Shown here piece after piece: positions 9,913 through 18,012 of a stretch of 64,000 nucleotides of DNA. The translations under genes were made by a program, and so were the position numbers. Numbering within the stretch: the stretch's first letter is position 1; each line of letters begins with the position of its first letter. The notes beneath the pieces are model-generated. The model was not told the DNA's origin. It saw only the letters and a program-made list of their open reading frames with translations, and ran no database searches. The DNA comes from JBGSUZ01 sp043770095. Its GTDB lineage: Bacteria; Bacillota; Clostridia; Peptostreptococcales; Acidaminobacteraceae. The stretch spans positions 1 to 64,000 of the forward strand of contig JAYVIR010000065.1 of the NCBI GenBank assembly GCA_043770095.1. The letters are read 5' to 3'.

Positions 9913-10689
9913 ATGAAAGTAGTAATTCTAGCAGGTGGTTATGGAACGAGAATCAGTGAAGAATCACATTTAAAACCAAAACCGATGATTGAGATTGGGG
10001 ATATGCCAATACTTTGGCATATTATGAAGTCGTATTCTTATTATGGGTACAATGAATTTGTTATTTGCTGTGGATATAAAGGCTATGCTATAAAAGAATA
10101 TTTTGCAGATTATTATTTGCATCGATCAGATATCACTTTTGATTTTGCAGACCATAATAATTTAGAGGTACATTCAAATGTAGCGGAGCCTTGGAAAGTT
10201 ACATTGGTGGACACGGGGCTTAATACGATGACTGGTGGACGTGTAAAAAAAATTCAAAAGTATATAGGCAATGAACCATTCATGCTTACATATGGAGATG
10301 GTGTTTGTGATGTGAATATTAATGAACTTGAAGCCTATCATAAAAAATCCGGTAAGATTGCAACGATTACAGCAATTCAACCAGGTGGTCGATTTGGTGT
10401 TTTGGATATTGAGGGTGATGGACAAATTTCTCAATTTAAAGAAAAAAACAAAGAAGACGGCGGTTGGATTAATGGTGGATTTATGGTTCTTGGACCAGAA
10501 ATTTTTGACCTAATTGACTCTGAGCAAACTGTTTTAGAGAAATTTCCACTCGAAGAGTTAGCTAGAAAAAATGAGCTAAATGCGTATAAACATCATGGGT
10601 TTTGGCAGTGCATGGATACTTTGAGAGATAAAATGTTATTGGATGAATTAATTGAAACGAAGCGTGCTCCTTGGAAGGTGTGGGAATAA
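9913..10689 (+). CDS. rfbF: Glucose-1-phosphate cytidylyltransferase
   Basis: A 258-residue protein of the usual RfbF length. It makes CDP-glucose from glucose-1-phosphate and CTP, the first step of CDP-3,6-dideoxyhexose synthesis. The signature AGGYGTRISEES (~7-18), KPKPMIEIG and YGDGVCDVN are as in the family, and WQCMDTLRDK near the C-terminus is diagnostic. Its stop overlaps the start of the dehydratase gene by one base (TAATG), so the two are translated together. Confidence 0.93.
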   Translation: MKVVILAGGYGTRISEESHLKPKPMIEIGDMPILWHIMKSYSYYGYNEFVICCGYKGYAIKEYFADYYLHRSDITFDFADHNNLEVHSNVAEPWKVTLVDTGLNTMTGGRVKKIQKYIGNEPFMLTYGDGVCDVNINELEAYHKKSGKIATITAIQPGGRFGVLDIEGDGQISQFKEKNKEDGGWINGGFMVLGPEIFDLIDSEQTVLEKFPLEELARKNELNAYKHHGFWQCMDTLRDKMLLDELIETKRAPWKVWE

Positions 10690-11753
10690 TGAATCTTGAA
10701 TTTTATTGTGGTAAAAAAGTATTTATTACTGGTCACACTGGGTTTAAAGGCACTTGGCTTTCAAAAATATTGATTAATGCAGGTGCTGAAGTGACGGGTT
10801 ATTCACTTACACCTAACACAAAACCTAGTATTTTTGAATTGCTGAACATTGAAAATCAAATGAATTCAATTATCGGAGATGTTAGAGATTTGGCAAAATT
10901 GAAACAGGAAATGTTTTCTGCGAATCCAGAAATAGTATTTCACTTAGCGGCTCAACCTCTTGTTAGAGAGTCTTATGGTAACCCGGTATATACGTATGAA
11001 ACGAATGTAATGGGTACCGTTAATGTACTTGAAGCAATAAGAGATTGTTCTACTATTAAGTCTTTTGTAAATATTACAACGGATAAAGTTTATGAAAACA
11101 AGGAATGGCATTGGGGTTATCGTGAAAATGAAAATTTATTTGGATTAGACCCATATTCAAATTCAAAATCTTGTTCTGAACTTGTTACATATAGCTATAA
11201 AAATTCGTTCTTTAATAATGTTGAATCACCCGCAATATCAACGGCTAGATCTGGAAATGTTATTGGTGGTGGAGATTATTCTAAAGATAGGATAATCCCT
11301 GACTGTATAAAGGCTGCAAGTGAAGGCGAAGCGATCATTGTAAGAAACCCCTTCTCTACTAGACCCTACCAACATGTCTTAGATTGTTTATCCGGCTATC
11401 TGTTGTTAGCACAAAAGCAATTTGAAGATAGAGCACAATTTGAAGGGGCTTATAATTTTGGCCCTGATGATCATGATTGCATTACAACGGGTAAACTTGT
11501 TAATTTGTTTTGTAAGATGTGGGGCAATGAGCAAAAGTGGATAGATAAATGGGATAATGGGCCTCATGAAGCTAATTTTTTGAAATTGGATTGTTCGAAA
11601 TCAAAAACTATTTTGACTTGGAAACCAACTTGGAGTTTAGAAATTGCAGTAGAAAAGACGGTTGAGTGGTCAAAGGTAGCCTTAAATGATCAATCAAAAT
11701 TAAATGAATGTACTGATCAACAGATTGATGATTTTTATAATAGGAAGTTATAG
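10689..11753 (+). CDS. rfbG: CDP-glucose 4,6-dehydratase
   Basis: A 354-residue extended SDR that converts CDP-glucose to CDP-4-keto-6-deoxyglucose. It shows GHTGFKGTWLS (NAD-binding loop typical of this enzyme), FHLAAQPLVRESY, TTDKVYEN and the catalytic Tyr-Lys in DPYSNSKSCSE. RPYQHVLDCLSGYL near the C-terminus is also characteristic. The ATG at 10689 overlaps the rfbF stop. The next pathway gene, rfbH, is displaced about 6.3 kb downstream by IS debris and an inserted cassette. Confidence 0.94.
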   Translation: MNLEFYCGKKVFITGHTGFKGTWLSKILINAGAEVTGYSLTPNTKPSIFELLNIENQMNSIIGDVRDLAKLKQEMFSANPEIVFHLAAQPLVRESYGNPVYTYETNVMGTVNVLEAIRDCSTIKSFVNITTDKVYENKEWHWGYRENENLFGLDPYSNSKSCSELVTYSYKNSFFNNVESPAISTARSGNVIGGGDYSKDRIIPDCIKAASEGEAIIVRNPFSTRPYQHVLDCLSGYLLLAQKQFEDRAQFEGAYNFGPDDHDCITTGKLVNLFCKMWGNEQKWIDKWDNGPHEANFLKLDCSKSKTILTWKPTWSLEIAVEKTVEWSKVALNDQSKLNECTDQQIDDFYNRKL

Positions 11754-11946
11754 TGAAATGGATATAATGATGCTTAAATTAACAAGAAAAAGAGATTAGA
11801 TTTTTAATGGTTGGAATACTGAATACTGTATTTTGGTATGGCATATCCGTTTCCGTGAAGCTATTGCCGTTTTATTCATCAATTATTCTTAATAAATACC
11901 CCTCAAAAGTACTTTTTTGAATGAAAAGAGTCAAACGCAACTGATT

Positions 11947-12555
11947 TTAGATGAACTTCATCAGGGTTACTTTATCTTGTGTAAGTTGATCAAACGACTT
12001 CCCTTTTGGAAGAAGATAGCCGATGTATTCATGATTCTTTTCAATGTGCGGTTTTTGATAAGATGCAATTGTTTCACAGTAAAAAATTGTCCGTGCATTA
12101 CCATAAGCATCGTTTTCAATGCTTTCAGGCGCCTGGAATTCTGCGCCATATGTTGTATTTAGAGAGCTTAGAACAGCAATCTGAGTGCATGCATCTAAAA
12201 GAATGGCTATCATTAAAGAACAGTTACGAAAGAACAATAATAGCAGTACTTTTCCACCTTTTCTTTCGAGGACAGTATCCATTTCAACGACTGGTGTTGC
12301 TGGGTTAGATTCTAAATAGGCATTAAAATCTTCATAGGTACGACAAAAACTCACAAGAAGCACTGGAAAGGTGTTTCTGAATACATTCCTTGCGCTTGCT
12401 ACAGCTGACTTTCATGTTGTCTTTTGTGTAGACTTACAATTCTATTTCTTTTGATTTCTTTAGAGATAGTTGTCGCATCTTTGCATAAACGCTCAGCAAT
12501 TAATTGAAATATGCAATTCCTATTTAAGCTATCTTCTGTAAAGTTTCAATATTCA
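11947..12555 (-). pseudogene. Decayed IS30-family transposase
   Basis: On the minus strand, bases ~12555-12440 encode an N-terminal helix-turn-helix piece (QLIAERLCKDATTISKEIKRN), the hallmark of IS30 transposases. After deletions and stops, ~12320-11947 encodes the catalytic part: VEMDTVLERKGGKVLLLL, then KPHIEKNHEYIGYLLPKGKSFDQLTQDKVTLM, with the final DDE glutamate in HIEKNHE. The frame is broken and the C-terminus ends early at 11947. Terminal inverted repeats were not found. The insertion separates rfbG from the rest of the CDP-sugar genes and is inactive. Confidence 0.85.
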
Positions 12556-12563
12556 GTCGAAAG

Positions 12564-12779
12564 ATGTTTACCTTTTTCATTCTAAGGAAAGAAAAATCTA
12601 TTCTTGAAATGATTAAATTTATAGCTGTGTATTTTATATCATATTTAATAAATTTGACAATTGTATTGTACTTTTCGCGTTATCATAATATAGACAAATA
12701 TATCATCGGATTAGCCAGTATTTTTGTCAGCACAATTGTGAGTTATGTCGGTCATAACAAATTTAGCTTCAAAAGTTAG
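12564..12779 (+). pseudogene. GtrA-family membrane protein fragment
   Basis: A 71-codon frame with two hydrophobic segments (IKFIAVYFISYLINLTIVLYF and YIIGLASIFVSTIVSYVGH) ending in HNKFSFKS. GtrA-type polyprenyl-phosphate-sugar flippases have four membrane segments and end in a similar N-[KR]-[FY]-xF motif, so this looks like only the C-terminal half. It abuts the IS30 remnant on one side and precedes the mhpF-like gene by 12 bases. Its usual partner, gtrB, is also broken in this island (17476-17978). Confidence 0.62.
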
Positions 12780-12791
12780 AGGAGAAAATCC

Positions 12792-13682
12792 ATGAGAAAA
12801 GTTAAGGTTGGGATAATTGGGACGGGCAATATTGGAACGGATCTTCTGATTAAAATTCAACGATCAGAAGTTTTAGAGTGCAGTATTTTTGCAGGACGAA
12901 ATTTAGATTCTTTAGGTATGCAAATGGCTATGGATCTTGGTGTGAAAGTTTCGGCAGATTCTATCAAAGCGATTGAAGACGACCCTTCTTGCTGTGATAT
13001 TGTGTTTGATGCGACTTCGGCAAAAGTACACTTATACAATGCGCCAATTTTAAAAAAACTTAACAAATTTGTTATAGACCTTACTCCATCTCAAATTGGG
13101 AAAATGTGCATTCCGGTACTTAACTTAGACGAGTGCTTAGATAGCAATAATGTAAATTTAATAACATGCGGCGGACAAGCAACTATTCCTATAGCTCATG
13201 TTATTTCATCGGTACACCCAGAAACGGATTATATTGAAATTGTAGCTAGTATTTCATCAAAATCGGCTGGACCAGGAACTCGAAACAACATAGATGAATT
13301 TACACAGACAACAAGAGAAGCTTTATCTAATTTTACGGGTGTTGAAAATACAAAAGCAATAATTGTCATGAATCCTGCAGAGCCACCAGTAATTATGAGA
13401 AATACCATATATGCAAAAATTGATAAACCGGACATCGCTCTTTTGCATAAAAAAATTCATGAGATGGCAACTAGAATTCAAGAATATGTGCCTGGATATA
13501 AGGTGATCCTTGGTCCAATTTTTGAAGATGGAAGAGTAACCACAACGATTGAAGTTTTGGGATTAGGCGACTATCTCCCGGAGTATTCAGGAAATTTGGA
13601 CATTATTACTTGTGCAGCAATTAAAATTGCTGAAGAGTATGCTATAAAAAGATTACTTGTAGATAAGGAGGCTTCGCAATGA
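12792..13682 (+). CDS. mhpF: Acetaldehyde dehydrogenase (acylating), MhpF/DmpF type
   Basis: A 296-residue protein of the MhpF/DmpF family, which interconverts acetyl-CoA plus NADH and acetaldehyde plus CoA. It has the NAD-binding IGTGNIGTDL (~9-18) and the catalytic Cys126 in TCGGQATIPIAH, with SAGPGTRNNIDEFT further on. Family members form a channelled complex with the aldolase encoded next, and the two genes overlap by 4 bases here. In catabolic operons these enzymes degrade 4-hydroxy-2-oxovalerate. Here no aromatic-degradation gene is present and the surroundings are sugar-nucleotide genes, so a biosynthetic direction is inferred. Start ATG 12792 behind AGAGGAG. Confidence 0.9.
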   Translation: MRKVKVGIIGTGNIGTDLLIKIQRSEVLECSIFAGRNLDSLGMQMAMDLGVKVSADSIKAIEDDPSCCDIVFDATSAKVHLYNAPILKKLNKFVIDLTPSQIGKMCIPVLNLDECLDSNNVNLITCGGQATIPIAHVISSVHPETDYIEIVASISSKSAGPGTRNNIDEFTQTTREALSNFTGVENTKAIIVMNPAEPPVIMRNTIYAKIDKPDIALLHKKIHEMATRIQEYVPGYKVILGPIFEDGRVTTTIEVLGLGDYLPEYSGNLDIITCAAIKIAEEYAIKRLLVDKEASQ

Positions 13683-14722
13683 GTGAACTTGTTTTTTTTG
13701 ATTCTACGTTAAGAGATGGATCGCATGCAATAAAACATCAGTTAACAAGAGAAAATATTCAAGATTATTGTAGAGCTATGGATGGTGCAAAAATGCACAC
13801 CATTCTTGTTGGACATGGAAATGGACTTGGTGCATCATCCATGCAAGTTGGATTATCATTATTGGATGATCAGAAAATGCTTCAGATTGCTCGAGATAAT
13901 CTGAGTGATACGAAATTAGGAGCTTTTTTAATTCCTGGGTTTGGAACGATAAAAGATAATATAATGCCTGCGATTGAAATTGGCGTTGATCTATTTTGTG
14001 TTGCAGCTCATTGTACAGAGGCAGATGTAACCAGACAACATATTGAGTATGTGAGAAGAAAAGGCAAAGACGCTTATGGTATTTTGATGATGTATCATAT
14101 GGCAACAACAGAAAAATTAATTGAAGAAGCTTTAAAAATGCAAGAATATGGTGCTCAAGGTATTATTGTCATGGATTCTGCGGGGGCGTCTACACCAGAT
14201 ATGGTTCAGAATACGATTAGTGCTCTCGTTTCAGAACTTGACATAAATGTAGGATTTCATTCACATAACAATCTAGGATTAGGTGTTGCTAATGCCTACA
14301 CGGCAATAAAAGCAGGTGCGACGATCATTGATGGAACGATTCGTGGATTTGGTGCTGGAGCGGGTAACTGCCAGTTAGAAGCTTTGGAAGCTCTTCTTAA
14401 AAAAGTTGGCATTAAGACGAATCATGATTTTTATAAAATGTTAGATGCGAGTGAGAATGTCGTTGCGCATATTGGTAATAGATCACAAGGAATTGATTCT
14501 ATAAATATTGTGAGTGGTCTAGCGGGTGTATTCTCTGCTTTTGCGACGCAAGTTAATAAAGCAGCAGAAGCATTTCATGTGGATTCGCGAGATATATTTA
14601 TGGAATTAGGAAAGAGAAAAGTTGTTGGTGGTCAGGAAGATGCTATCATAGATGTTGCCATGAATTTGGCACAACAACAGAAGCGTGATGAGACAAGTTA
14701 TCTGATGGAATCCTTATTATAG
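13679..14722 (+). CDS. mhpE: 4-hydroxy-2-oxovalerate aldolase, MhpE/DmpG type
   Basis: A 347-residue TIM-barrel metal-dependent aldolase. Visible active-site elements: LRDGSHA (Arg12, Asp13, His16) and the metal histidines H194/H196 in HSHNN, with GAGAGNCQLEAL and a C-terminal communication domain as in DmpG. The family joins or splits pyruvate and acetaldehyde to or from 4-hydroxy-2-oxovalerate. It overlaps the dehydrogenase gene by 4 bases, as expected for the channelling pair. Position directly before a thiamine-diphosphate enzyme suggests that its product is the donor for that enzyme (inference). Confidence 0.9.
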   Translation: MSELVFFDSTLRDGSHAIKHQLTRENIQDYCRAMDGAKMHTILVGHGNGLGASSMQVGLSLLDDQKMLQIARDNLSDTKLGAFLIPGFGTIKDNIMPAIEIGVDLFCVAAHCTEADVTRQHIEYVRRKGKDAYGILMMYHMATTEKLIEEALKMQEYGAQGIIVMDSAGASTPDMVQNTISALVSELDINVGFHSHNNLGLGVANAYTAIKAGATIIDGTIRGFGAGAGNCQLEALEALLKKVGIKTNHDFYKMLDASENVVAHIGNRSQGIDSINIVSGLAGVFSAFATQVNKAAEAFHVDSRDIFMELGKRKVVGGQEDAIIDVAMNLAQQQKRDETSYLMESLL

Positions 14723-14747
14723 AAAATTTTGAAAGGAGAATAATCGT

Positions 14748-16538
14748 ATGATTGTATCAGATTATATTTTTAAATTCTTAAAAGAAAAAGGTGTTGATAC
14801 TGCATTTATGGTTTCGGGTGGGCAAGCGATGTATTTGAATGATGCTTTGGCACGTTGTCCTGAAATCAAAACAATATGTACGCATCATGAACAAACTTGT
14901 GGAATGTCAGCGGATGCTTACTCAAGGATTACAGGCAAACTGGGCTTGGCGGTAGTAACGGCGGGACCAGGTAGTATTAATGTTGTTAATGGATTAGTTG
15001 GAGGTTGGACTGATTCTGCGCCTATGATGGTGATTTCGGGACAATCAGCGTTATCATGTGTTCAATATCAAGAGCAAAGTGGTATACGTCAATATGGAGT
15101 TCAAGGGATTTTTATTAAACCGTTTGTTGAAAAAGCAACAAAATATTTTGTAACGGTTGATGATCCGAGTAAAATACAATTTTATATGGAAAAAGCATAT
15201 TACATGGCTACAACCGGAAGACCGGGACCTGTTTGGATAGATGTGCCGTTAGATATACAAAGAATGGTTGTTCCAGAAAAACTATTATATGGATTTGTGC
15301 CTGAATATCAAAATGACACTAGGCAAGGAACCCAATCTATTATTGAATCGGTTTGGTCTATGATTAAACAATCAGTTAGGCCGATTATAATTGCGGGTCA
15401 AGGTATTCGACTGTCGGATAGCCAAAACGAGTTAAGGGAATTGATTGAAAAATTTAGAATTCCTGTAATCACAACACGTCTGGGTATTGATATTATTGAG
15501 TCTGAGCATGAGTTGTATGTTGGAAGACCAGGAAATTATGGTGAAAGATCAGCAAACTTAGCTATTCAAAATTCAGATTTAATCATTGCAATTGGAAGTC
15601 GCTTATCGACATCTTCTGTCGGTCACGATGCTAAACAATTTGGTAGAAATGCTAAAATAATAGTTGTGGATATTGACTTGAAAGAATTGGAAAAACCTGG
15701 AATTGTTATTGATTTAAAAATTAATGATGATGCAAAACGATTTATTATTAATTTATCTAAAGTTGCAAATGAAAATGAATGGAAAGGTAGCGAGGACTGG
15801 ATTAATACTTGTATAAATTGGAAAAGCAGATATCCAGTAGTTTTAGAAGAATATAAAAATGAAACGCCTGTAAATTCATATTATTTTACTGAAAAATTAT
15901 GCGAGAAAACTGATAATGAACATATTGTTTTAGTGGATACCGGCTCTTGTTTTCATGTAGCGTGCCAAGCGTGGAAAATCAAAAAAGGACAACGTTTCTT
16001 GACCACCGGTGGATTATCTTCAATGGGATATTGGGTTGCTGGTATTGGTGCATGTGCAGCTAATGAATATAAAAAGACGATTGTCATCACTGGCGATGGC
16101 AGTTTACAGATGAATATACAAGAATTTGCAACAATAAAACATAATAATTTACCAATTAAAGTATTTATTTTTAACAATAATGGATATTTGCTGATTAGAC
16201 AGACTCAACATAATTATATGGAAGATCGATTCTTTGGAGAAGGACCAGAATCTGGCGTTTGGTGCCCTGATTCATTAGAAATTGCGAAGGCTTATGGAAT
16301 AAAAGGCGTGAGAATTAATAGTGTTGATGAAATAGATCAAAAAATTGATGAAGTACTTAACTATGATGGGCCTGTTATTTGTGATGTAATGACTCCTGAG
16401 TGGCAGCTAATTATACCACGAATTTCGTCAGATAAATTGGCTGATGGTACACTGGTACCTAGAAAATATGAAGATATGTTCCCGTACCTTTCTCGTGAAG
16501 AGTTTTATGAAACCATGGTTGTAAAACCAGAGGAATAA
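14748..16538 (+). CDS. Thiamine-diphosphate carboligase, acetolactate synthase-like (YerE-type role proposed)
   Basis: A 596-residue protein with the three-domain layout of acetohydroxyacid synthases. Glu48 in HHEQTCGMSADAYSR is the cofactor-activating glutamate. TAGPGSINVVNGL and SGQ follow, and GDG (449-451) begins the thiamine-diphosphate motif that ends in the FNNNGY asparagines. ALS-like enzymes decarboxylate a 2-keto acid and add the carbanion to a carbonyl. In CDP-sugar clusters the relative YerE transfers a two-carbon unit from pyruvate to C-4 of CDP-4-keto-3,6-dideoxyglucose. Location between mhpE and rfbH suggests a similar reaction, possibly with a longer keto acid. No branched-chain amino acid genes are nearby, which argues against IlvB. 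Confidence 0.8.
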   Translation: MIVSDYIFKFLKEKGVDTAFMVSGGQAMYLNDALARCPEIKTICTHHEQTCGMSADAYSRITGKLGLAVVTAGPGSINVVNGLVGGWTDSAPMMVISGQSALSCVQYQEQSGIRQYGVQGIFIKPFVEKATKYFVTVDDPSKIQFYMEKAYYMATTGRPGPVWIDVPLDIQRMVVPEKLLYGFVPEYQNDTRQGTQSIIESVWSMIKQSVRPIIIAGQGIRLSDSQNELRELIEKFRIPVITTRLGIDIIESEHELYVGRPGNYGERSANLAIQNSDLIIAIGSRLSTSSVGHDAKQFGRNAKIIVVDIDLKELEKPGIVIDLKINDDAKRFIINLSKVANENEWKGSEDWINTCINWKSRYPVVLEEYKNETPVNSYYFTEKLCEKTDNEHIVLVDTGSCFHVACQAWKIKKGQRFLTTGGLSSMGYWVAGIGACAANEYKKTIVITGDGSLQMNIQEFATIKHNNLPIKVFIFNNNGYLLIRQTQHNYMEDRFFGEGPESGVWCPDSLEIAKAYGIKGVRINSVDEIDQKIDEVLNYDGPVICDVMTPEWQLIIPRISSDKLADGTLVPRKYEDMFPYLSREEFYETMVVKPEE

Positions 16539-16558
16539 ATTTTAAAAAGGTGATTTTT

Positions 16559-17479
16559 TTGAAAAAAATAGTGTTAACAGGTGCTACAAGTATGTTAGGA
16601 GTTGCATTAATCAATGAATGTATAAAAAAAAATATAGAGGTTATCGCATTTGTAAGACCTAATTCAAAAAAAAAAATACGATTACCAAATTCACCATTAA
16701 TTCATATCATATATTCAGAATTGAATGATCTTGAAAATTTAAAATTTGAAAATTGTGATTGTGATGTTTTCTATCATTTTGGATGGACTGGAACTGATAA
16801 ACAAAAACGAAATGATGTTGAAGAACAAATGCGAAATATTAAATATACACTCGATGCAGTTCGTTTAGCTAAACGGATGGGGTGTCACACTTTTGTTGGA
16901 GCCGGTTCACAAGCAGAATATGGGAGAGTAATGGGTGCAATTTCACCTAATACACCAACTAATCCAGAAATTTCATACGGAATTGCTAAATACGCTGCAG
17001 GAAAATTAAGTTCTAATTTATGTAATGAGTTGGGAATAAAACATATATGGACAAGAATATTCAGTGTCTATGGACCGCATGATAATGATGAAACAATGAT
17101 AATGTACTGTATTAATCAACTACTTAGCGCGAAAAAACCGTATTTAACAAAATGCGAGCAAATTTGGGATTTCTTATATTGCGATGATGCTGCAAGGGCA
17201 TTCTATTTTATTGGAGAAAAAGGGCAGGATCAATCCTTGTATTGTATTGGTAGTGGCAAATCAAGACCTCTAAAAGAATTCATAGAAATTATTAGAGAGT
17301 CTATTGATGAGACTTTACCGATTGGATTAGGTGAGCTACCTTATTCACTCAATCAAGTGATGAACTTAAGCCCAGATATAACAAATCTTACAGAGGATAC
17401 AGGATTTTATCCAATGATTGATTTTGAAGAAGGCATAAGAAAAACAATTTCGTGGTATAAAGAAGGGGAATTGAAATGA
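16559..17479 (+). CDS. NAD(P)-dependent SDR, sugar-nucleotide reductase/epimerase
   Basis: A 306-residue extended SDR. It has the glycine-rich GATSMLGVALI near the N-terminus, YHFGWTGTD, FVGAGSQAEYG, the catalytic Tyr-Lys in EISYGIAKYAAGK and RIFSVYGPHD. WDFLYCDDAARAFYF is typical of sugar-nucleotide SDRs of abequose/CDP-sugar type. The TTG at 16559 is spaced well from AAAAAGGTG; a GTG at 16550 is an alternative. As last gene of the aldolase/carboligase cassette it may reduce the keto group left after carboligation, like YerF (inference). Its TGA overlaps the ATG of the broken gtrB. Confidence 0.75.
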   Translation: MKKIVLTGATSMLGVALINECIKKNIEVIAFVRPNSKKKIRLPNSPLIHIIYSELNDLENLKFENCDCDVFYHFGWTGTDKQKRNDVEEQMRNIKYTLDAVRLAKRMGCHTFVGAGSQAEYGRVMGAISPNTPTNPEISYGIAKYAAGKLSSNLCNELGIKHIWTRIFSVYGPHDNDETMIMYCINQLLSAKKPYLTKCEQIWDFLYCDDAARAFYFIGEKGQDQSLYCIGSGKSRPLKEFIEIIRESIDETLPIGLGELPYSLNQVMNLSPDITNLTEDTGFYPMIDFEEGIRKTISWYKEGELK

Positions 17480-17978
17480 AGAAGATTTTAGTGTAAGAAA
17501 TTTTGGGCATATACGTTCACCCTATTATGGCGTTATTAATTCCATCGGTGATTCTACGATAACAATGGCTTGTGATTTTCAAGATCCGCCTGAGAAAATT
17601 GTTGAATTGGTACAAAAATGGGATCACGGATTTAAGATTGTTATTACAAAGAAGATTGATTATTTTACTGGATTTGGATTGTATGATGCTGAATTTATTT
17701 AAGTTTTAAAGGGTTTAAATGAACCATATCCATATTTAAGAGGGATAATAGCTGAATTAGGCTATAGCCGTGCTGATATTGAGTTTATTCAACCAAAGAG
17801 ATAAGCCAGGAAAACGAAAAATAATTTTTATACGATTTTTGATATAGTTCCACTAATTATTAGCATGTTTTTCTTTGGAGCAGTTCAGCTGTTTTTTATA
17901 GGCATAATGGGAGAGTATATTCTTAATATTAATATACGTATTACCAATAGACCTCTAGTAATTGAAGAAAAAAATTAA
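17476..17978 (+). pseudogene. Decayed polyprenyl-phosphate glycosyltransferase (gtrB/dpm1-like)
   Basis: ATG 17476 opens MKKILV followed by a stop, the normal first residues of GtrB-like transferases. After a deletion, ~17495-17650 encodes RSPYYGVINSIGDSTITM and CDFQDPPEKIVELVQKW, the Dxx-DPPE region of dolichol-phosphate-mannose-synthase-like enzymes. Further pieces are YFTGFGLYDAEFI, then a stop, YPYLRGIIAELGY, and finally FFFGAVQLFFIGIMGEYI with RPLVIEEKN, the C-terminal membrane segment. Stops and deletions make it non-functional. Together with the gtrA fragment it shows that a lipid-linked glucosyl-type transfer system was lost here. Confidence 0.85.
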
Positions 17979-18012
17979 TATGAACTAAGTTTGATTGTAT
18001 AAGGAGAGAATT

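Noticed and set aside
12006..12308. Plus-strand ORF of 100 codons
   Set aside because: Mirror image of the IS30 transposase remnant on the minus strand.
14748..16538. Annotation as acetolactate synthase for branched-chain amino acids (ilvB)
   Set aside because: No ilvN, ilvC or ilvD nearby; it is embedded between aldolase and CDP-sugar genes. The fold supports only a general TPP carboligase call.
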